Shown piece by piece: positions 15,306 to 19,013 of a DNA stretch of 19,013 nucleotides (positions within the stretch are counted from its first letter, which is position 1; each line of letters starts with the position of its first letter). The stretch comes from Pseudomonadota bacterium (GTDB lineage: Bacteria; Pseudomonadota; Gammaproteobacteria; UBA11654). Under the pieces are notes generated by a model. The model worked only from the letters and a program-made list of their open reading frames with translations. It was not told where the DNA came from and did no database searches. Position numbers and translations under genes: made by a program. Where the stretch lies: positions 1 to 19,013 of the forward strand of contig JAPOHS010000016.1 of assembly GCA_029979325.1 (NCBI GenBank), read 5' to 3'.

Positions 15306-15928
15306 GACTCAGCCCTGACCATTTCATTGACTAGGATTCTGATTTGATCCTGAACATCCTTTAGATCATTGGATGCATCGATGACTTTGACTCTTTCTTT
15401 AAAAATTCTAGCCAACTCAAGATATCCATTTCTTACACGTTCAAAGAATTTTCTGTCTTCAGATTCAAATCGATCATTCGGATTCAGTTTCCTTCTGCTG
15501 GTGATGACCTCAAGAGGCGCATCCAATAGAATTGTGAGGTCGGGTTCAAAATCTTTTTGAATCAATTTCTTTAATTCATTGACCTTTTCAAATCCTAACT
15601 CTCTTCCAAAACCCTGATATGCAAAGCTCGCATCTGTAAAACGATCACAAATCACCCAAGTGCCATTTTCAAGTGCAGGTTTTATAATTTCATTGATGTG
15701 CTTTTCTCTTGCAGCGAAAAGCAAAAGAAGTTCCGTCATTGGTGAGAGCGTGTCTTTCTTTTCAAACAGGAGGATGTTCCTGATTTTCTCACCCACACTG
15801 GATCCGCCAGGCTCCCTCGTGACAAGTGTTTTGTATCCTTTTTTATTCAGAGTGCTTTCTATAAATTTGGCATTCGTCGATTTTCCAACGCATTCAATAC
15901 CTTCAATGGTTATAAATTGACCCGACAT
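15302..15928 (-). CDS. tmk: Thymidylate kinase
   Basis: Tmk phosphorylates dTMP to dTDP in the cytoplasm. This 208-residue protein has the P-loop GIECVGKST (10-18; usually GxEGxGKST, with Cys13 in place of Gly), TREPGGS (37-43), the Asp-Arg of CDRFTDASFAYQGFGR (95-109) and a LID-type basic/acidic stretch RRKLNPNDRFESED (145-158) followed by FFERVRNGYLELA. The catalytic arginines in the LID point to the E. coli-like type. It is coupled to holB by an ATGA overlap. A 47-bp gap separates it from the VOC gene upstream; within this I saw only a weak promoter-like TTGAAT (15958-15963) without a good -10. It opens the eleven-gene minus-strand unit. Confidence 0.95.
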   Translation of the reverse strand: MSGQFITIEGIECVGKSTNAKFIESTLNKKGYKTLVTREPGGSSVGEKIRNILLFEKKDTLSPMTELLLLFAAREKHINEIIKPALENGTWVICDRFTDASFAYQGFGRELGFEKVNELKKLIQKDFEPDLTILLDAPLEVITSRRKLNPNDRFESEDRKFFERVRNGYLELARIFKERVKVIDASNDLKDVQDQIRILVNEMVRAES

Positions 15929-15975
15929 TAATATTCTTATCCCAGAAACTAGTACTAATTCAAAGGTATATACTA

Positions 15976-16491
15976 TCAGTTATATTCAATAAGGTTGATG
16001 AGAAATCCATCGTGATCATAAAAAGACATCTCCTTGTATAAACCAGCTTTAATATACTCACTGTCCTCCTCTTTTTCATACACAGTAGGTTCGACCAGAA
16101 ATTCGTAACCTTTCCTTTTTAGTTCTTTATAAATCTTATGATGATCGTTTGTATTCAAGACGATGACACTTTGACCATATTGAATTGGAGGTTTCTCAAA
16201 TGATTCATTTTTATCTAGTTCAGATGAGTTGATCTCAAATAAAGCAATGAGTCCATGCTCTGATTCTTCAGATTGAAGATAGCTGATTCTCACAAAGCAA
16301 TTTTCGTCATTGATATTCATCAGTTCATTGAAAGCTTGTGATTGAATGATTTTATTTTCTATTTCTTTGAAGCCAAGTATGTCTCTATATAACTCGAGCG
16401 ATTGATCTAAATCACGACAAAAAAGAGTGATTCTTGAAACTGGTGTTGTGCTAAAACCATTCTTCATGGACTCTAAAACCTTTGATTGCAT
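15976..16491 (-). CDS. VOC (glyoxalase/bleomycin-resistance fold) protein, second copy
   Basis: This 171-residue protein has two beta-alpha-beta-beta-beta modules of the vicinal oxygen chelate fold: the first begins VSRITLFCRDLDQSLELYRDILGF and the second begins YGQSVIVLNTND and ends FYDHDGFLINLIEY. It is clearly a tandem paralogue of the gene just upstream. The usual metal ligands are not obvious: the N-terminal His position is Arg20 and the C-terminal Glu position is Asn166, so the protein may bind a ligand without metal. The ATG at 16491 overlaps the preceding gene by 19 bp. The ATG at 16467, 5 bp after that stop, may be the true start, giving 163 residues. Function unknown. Confidence 0.75.
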   Translation of the reverse strand: MQSKVLESMKNGFSTTPVSRITLFCRDLDQSLELYRDILGFKEIENKIIQSQAFNELMNINDENCFVRISYLQSEESEHGLIALFEINSSELDKNESFEKPPIQYGQSVIVLNTNDHHKIYKELKRKGYEFLVEPTVYEKEEDSEYIKAGLYKEMSFYDHDGFLINLIEYN

Positions 16492-16931
16492 TCCATGAAG
16501 TGTCCATCAGGATCATATAAGCCAAGTGATTTGACATGCACGTCATTTCCATCAGCACCTGGGTATATGGTTTCACTCAGTGGTGCTCTCATTTTTGCAC
16601 CAAACTTGAGTGCCTTCTGATACAGTTCCTCGACATCATCAACGCCAACCACAAAGACCGATGAGCCATATTTAAAATCAAACTCAACTGGAGGAAAGTC
16701 TTCTTCAGGGTCGATTGGCTTCAGCAATCCAATCATTCCTATCACAGGATCTTTTGCTTTAAGAATGATCAAATGAATTTTATCACCCTCTTTCGTCCCA
16801 GGTAATAGATCATTCTCAACAGTTACTTCATTGTTGTAATAGGTTTCCATACCCAAAACTTCAGTATAAAAATCATAAGACTTTTGAATGTCTCTTACCT
16901 TAAGCGTTGTTCTTCTAATAATATTTTTCAT
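16473..16931 (-). CDS. VOC (glyoxalase/bleomycin-resistance fold) protein, first copy
   Basis: This 152-residue two-module VOC-fold protein has a first module starting RRTTLKVRDIQKSYDFYTEVLGM and a second with YGSSVFVVGVDDVEELY, ending LYDPDGHFMECNQRF. The C-terminal Glu147 is the position that binds metal in glyoxalase I and extradiol dioxygenases, but the N-terminal His position is Arg7 and the second-module His is replaced by Ser. Its role as glyoxalase, epimerase or binding protein is therefore open. An AGGA stands about 11 bases before the ATG. It lies directly downstream of the acpP terminator, in the place where fabF normally sits in gammaproteobacteria. Confidence 0.8.
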   Translation of the reverse strand: MKNIIRRTTLKVRDIQKSYDFYTEVLGMETYYNNEVTVENDLLPGTKEGDKIHLIILKAKDPVIGMIGLLKPIDPEEDFPPVEFDFKYGSSVFVVGVDDVEELYQKALKFGAKMRAPLSETIYPGADGNDVHVKSLGLYDPDGHFMECNQRF

Positions 16932-16965
16932 AAATTATATTTTCCTAGAATCAAAGAAATTACAC

Positions 16966-17000
16966 AAAAAAAAACGGCATGAATTCCATGCCGTTTTTTT
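16966..17000. terminator. Bidirectional rho-independent terminator after acpP
   Basis: A perfect hairpin has arms CGGCATG (16975-16981) and CATGCCG (16987-16993) around the loop AATTC. It is flanked by nine A on the left (16966-16974) and seven T on the right (16994-17000). On the minus strand the hairpin is followed by a nine-base U run, which is ideal for ending the acpP transcript, whose stop is at 17018-17020. The A/T flanks also make it usable in the opposite direction. Confidence 0.9.
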
Positions 17001-17017
17001 GAGTTTTGTTTTTATCT

Positions 17018-17248
17018 TTAAGAGCTTTTGTTGATGTAATCAATAGCCGATTGGACAGTTGAAATATTCTCTGCTTCGTCATCTGATATTTCAATATCAA
17101 ACTCTTCTTCAAGAGCCATAACCAATTCAACAGTATCCAGGGAGTCAGCTCCTAGATCATCAATAAAGCTAGATTCATTCTTAATTTCATCAGCACCAAT
17201 GCTTAATTGTTCTGCTACGATGCCTATTACTCTTTCTTCAACGCTCAT
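17018..17248 (-). CDS. acpP: Acyl carrier protein
   Basis: This small acidic carrier of 76 residues carries fatty acyl chains as thioesters on 4'-phosphopantetheine. The attachment site is Ser36 in [15 protein letters not shown]. Helix [22 protein letters not shown], and the ending AIDYIN resemble gammaproteobacterial AcpP more than the alphaproteobacterial form. The ATG has a strong Shine-Dalgarno, AGGGGA, about six bases upstream. It has its own promoter behind fabG and a strong terminator after it, consistent with separate high expression of this abundant protein. Confidence 0.97.
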   Translation of the reverse strand: MSVEERVIGIVAEQLSIGADEIKNESSFIDDLGADSLDTVELVMALEEEFDIEISDDEAENISTVQSAIDYINKSS

Positions 17249-17280
17249 ATTTTTCCCCTAAATTAAAAAAAGATTGTTGT

Positions 17281-17308
17281 ATTTTATGGAAATTGTTTCT
17301 TTTCTCAA
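17281..17308 (-). promoter_or_regulatory. Probable sigma-70 promoter of acpP
   Basis: Read on the minus strand, TTGAGA (17303-17308) and TAAAAT (17281-17286) are separated by 16 bp. Both differ from consensus by one base. Transcription would start about 25 bases upstream of the acpP ATG and leave room for the AGGGGA ribosome binding site. It lies in the 79-bp gap between fabG and acpP. Confidence 0.6.
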
Positions 17309-17327
17309 GCAGTTTTAAGCAATATGC

Positions 17328-18086
17328 TTATTCCATATGCATTCCACCATTCACATGTATGGTTTGTCCGGTGATGTATGAGCCTGATTCTGACGCCAAA
17401 AAAAGAGCAACTTTGGCAATATCTTCTGGAGAGCCAAATCGATTCATTGGGATCTTGTCCATCAGCGCATCGCTCAATTCACTTTTGATATCTTTTGTCA
17501 TATCGGTGGTGATATACCCGGGTGCAATATTATTCACGGTAATGCCTCTTGATCCAACTTCTAATGCCAATGATTTTGTGAACCCAAGCAGTGCAGCTTT
17601 ACTCGCACTATAGTGGGCATTTCCTATTGCGCCTATGGATCCAACAACCGAACCTATATTGATGATTCTTCCTTTTCTATTTTTCATCATTCCTGACACT
17701 GCAGCTTTACATAAATAGAATGCTGAAGATAAGTTTGTATCAATGATCTTTTTCCAATCGTCGTCTTTTATTCTCATCAAAAGGCTTTCCAAGCTGATTC
17801 CAGCATTGTTGACCAGTATGGAAGGCAATAAGTCTCTTTCTTTCAAGTCCTTTATCATTTTGCTAACAGCTTCTGCGTCAGAGACATCCAAAACAATGCC
17901 CTCGCCTTTAGACCCATCTTGATTCAATGAATGAGTTATTGCATTCGCGCCATCCTGTGTGGTTGCAGTCCCAAGAACATAGGAACCTGACTCACCAAAT
18001 AGTTTAGCAATGCCTGCCCCAATACCTCTGGATGCACCTGTTACGAGGGTAATTTCATTTTCTAGTCTGTTTGAATCTGAGTTCAT
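17328..18086 (-). CDS. fabG: 3-oxoacyl-ACP reductase
   Basis: FabG reduces 3-oxoacyl-ACP to 3-hydroxyacyl-ACP with NADPH in fatty acid elongation. This 252-residue SDR has TGASRGIG (16-23), NNAG (93-96), Ser146 in INIGSVVGS, and Tyr159/Lys163 in AHYSASK; the ending YITGQTIHVNGGMHME is typical of gammaproteobacterial FabG. Assignment as the true fabG rests on its place immediately before acpP, the conserved order. No Shine-Dalgarno is visible before the ATG; instead a perfect TATAAT ends six bases upstream, suggesting a leaderless message. The gene upstream is an MFS transporter rather than the expected fabD. Confidence 0.93.
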   Translation of the reverse strand: MNSDSNRLENEITLVTGASRGIGAGIAKLFGESGSYVLGTATTQDGANAITHSLNQDGSKGEGIVLDVSDAEAVSKMIKDLKERDLLPSILVNNAGISLESLLMRIKDDDWKKIIDTNLSSAFYLCKAAVSGMMKNRKGRIINIGSVVGSIGAIGNAHYSASKAALLGFTKSLALEVGSRGITVNNIAPGYITTDMTKDIKSELSDALMDKIPMNRFGSPEDIAKVALFLASESGSYITGQTIHVNGGMHME

Positions 18087-18092
18087 GGGATA

Positions 18093-18098
18093 ATTATA
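18093..18098 (-). promoter_or_regulatory. TATAAT -10 box abutting fabG start
   Basis: A perfect TATAAT on the minus strand ends six bases before the fabG ATG, so transcription would begin at or next to the A of the start codon. The -35 region at the expected spacing is poor (CAAATT at 17 bp). The sequence is AT-rich, so a chance match is possible. Confidence 0.4.
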
Positions 18099-18109
18099 CT
18101 GAAAAAAAT

Positions 18110-19013
18110 CTATCCAATTTGAGATTTACTTCTTTCTATTTCTCTGTCATCGACATCTAAAAATAATGAAAAGATGAGACCCATGCAAGTAACGCAAGTG
18201 ATGATTAAAAAAGAAGTCTGATAATTGCCGGTCATATCAAAAAATAAGGCAGTCATCACAGGACCAAGTCCTGAGCCTATTGTATCAGTGAGATTGATTA
18301 AGCCTGTGATTTTTCCTAATGATCTCAAGCCAAATAAATCAGCAGATAAGAGTTGCTTTAGCGTATAGATGCCACCAAATCCAGTGCCAAAGATCCCCAA
18401 TCCAAACCATATAAATAATGGATCTTTAGTGCCAGCTGCTATCGTGAGCAAAATTGAACCTGAGATAAACCCAATGAAATAGCAGATTAAGACCTTTTTT
18501 CTTCCAAATCGTTCAGCAAAAAATCCACATGATATTTTTCCAATTAAACTACCCATGAATAATATCGTTGCACTGACTGATGCAACTTGCCTGTCAAAAC
18601 CACTGTCTCTTAAAAAAAGGAATGCATTGGTGGTCATTCCCATCATTGTATAAAAAATGCACATTGCCATTAGAATCAGGAACCAGAGGTTTTTTGATTT
18701 AAGTGCTTCTGTGAATAAAAAACCAGACATTAGGGCATCTTTTTGATTTGATGAAGATCTGGTCTGAATAGGTCTCTCATGAAGTAAAAAAAGTACTATG
18801 ACGATCATGATCAAAGGAATAAAAGCATTGAAGTAAATGACTGATCTCCAGTCCATATAATTCATTAGCCATGCATAAAATGGAGTTAAGAAGGCTGAGC
18901 CAATACTGGATCCAGCAGCCATAATCCCAAGCCCCAGTGCCCTATTCTTGGTAAACCACTTTGAAATTAAAATCACATTGGTCAATGAGCCAACAAATAT
19001 TAAACAAGGTCCG
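18110..19013 (-). CDS. MFS transporter, monocarboxylate/oxalate-formate antiporter-like (5' end outside window)
   Basis: The reading frame is open to the right edge (the last codons read GPCLIFVGSL before TNVILISKWF), so the N-terminus lies beyond 19013; about 300 residues are visible. Segments such as ISKWFTKNRALGLGIMAAGS and the loop FFAERFGRKKVLICY, and around nine hydrophobic helices, mark a major facilitator. The WF-x-RALGLGI-x-AAGSSIG pattern is typical of the monocarboxylate porter/OFA branch, which moves organic acids across the inner membrane. It ends 23 bp upstream of fabG in the same direction, where fabD would be expected in most gammaproteobacteria. Substrate unknown. Confidence 0.85.
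   Translation of the reverse strand, partial: GPCLIFVGSLTNVILISKWFTKNRALGLGIMAAGSSIGSAFLTPFYAWLMNYMDWRSVIYFNAFIPLIMIVIVLFLLHERPIQTRSSSNQKDALMSGFLFTEALKSKNLWFLILMAMCIFYTMMGMTTNAFLFLRDSGFDRQVASVSATILFMGSLIGKISCGFFAERFGRKKVLICYFIGFISGSILLTIAAGTKDPLFIWFGLGIFGTGFGGIYTLKQLLSADLFGLRSLGKITGLINLTDTIGSGLGPVMTALFFDMTGNYQTSFLIITCVTCMGLIFSLFLDVDDREIERSKSQIG

Noticed and set aside
16934..16939. Minus-strand TATAAT just before the first VOC gene
   Set aside because: It ends only two bases before the ATG, so a transcript from it would begin inside the coding region. No -35 box fits, so it is probably chance in AT-rich sequence.
17316..17330. Inverted repeat TAAGC-GCTTA at the fabG stop
   Set aside because: The stem is five AT-rich pairs and no T run follows, so it is not a credible terminator.

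Overview
The window is AT-rich, densely packed, single-chromosome-type bacterial DNA. Sixteen of the seventeen genes recognised here lie on the minus strand; only the short-chain dehydrogenase at 3029-3796 is on the plus strand. The acyl carrier protein, the FabG and the local gene set fabG-acpP-tmk-holB point to a gammaproteobacterium, probably a low-GC, streamlined marine type. The SAR86-like idea is inference and not proven by the sequence. The proBA pair carries sequence signatures I associate with alphaproteobacteria, which hints at gene transfer.

Left part (1-3796): a broken or truncated AMP-forming acyl-CoA synthetase lies at the window edge. Next come an amidase-signature hydrolase and an iron-dependent alcohol dehydrogenase, which form a minus-strand unit. 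A 126-bp divergent intergenic region separates them from the plus-strand short-chain dehydrogenase. That gene meets proA tail to tail, so that both stop codons share one CTAG.

Middle part (3793-15928): eleven minus-strand genes with overlaps or gaps of at most 38 bp. In transcription order they are tmk, holB, a ferredoxin/flavodoxin-NADP reductase, a FabH-like ketosynthase III, an unrecognised 234-residue protein, an FAD monooxygenase, a Rieske oxygenase of the CntA/GbcA (quaternary ammonium) type, an MFS permease of the anion:cation symporter type, a trimethylamine-dehydrogenase-like flavoprotein, proB and proA. The Rieske enzyme, the flavoprotein and the permease suggest uptake and oxidative N-demethylation of a methylated amine or betaine. 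The reductase is a candidate electron source.

Right part (15976-19013): two tandem VOC (glyoxalase-fold) genes, a strong bidirectional terminator, acpP with its own promoter, fabG (possibly leaderless) and a 5'-truncated MFS transporter. Compared with the usual gammaproteobacterial order fabD-fabG-acpP-fabF-pabC-mltG-tmk-holB, fabF, pabC and mltG are missing and the two VOC genes stand in their place.

No rRNA, tRNA, CRISPR array, insertion sequence or prophage gene was seen. The longest stretch without a gene is about 126 bp.
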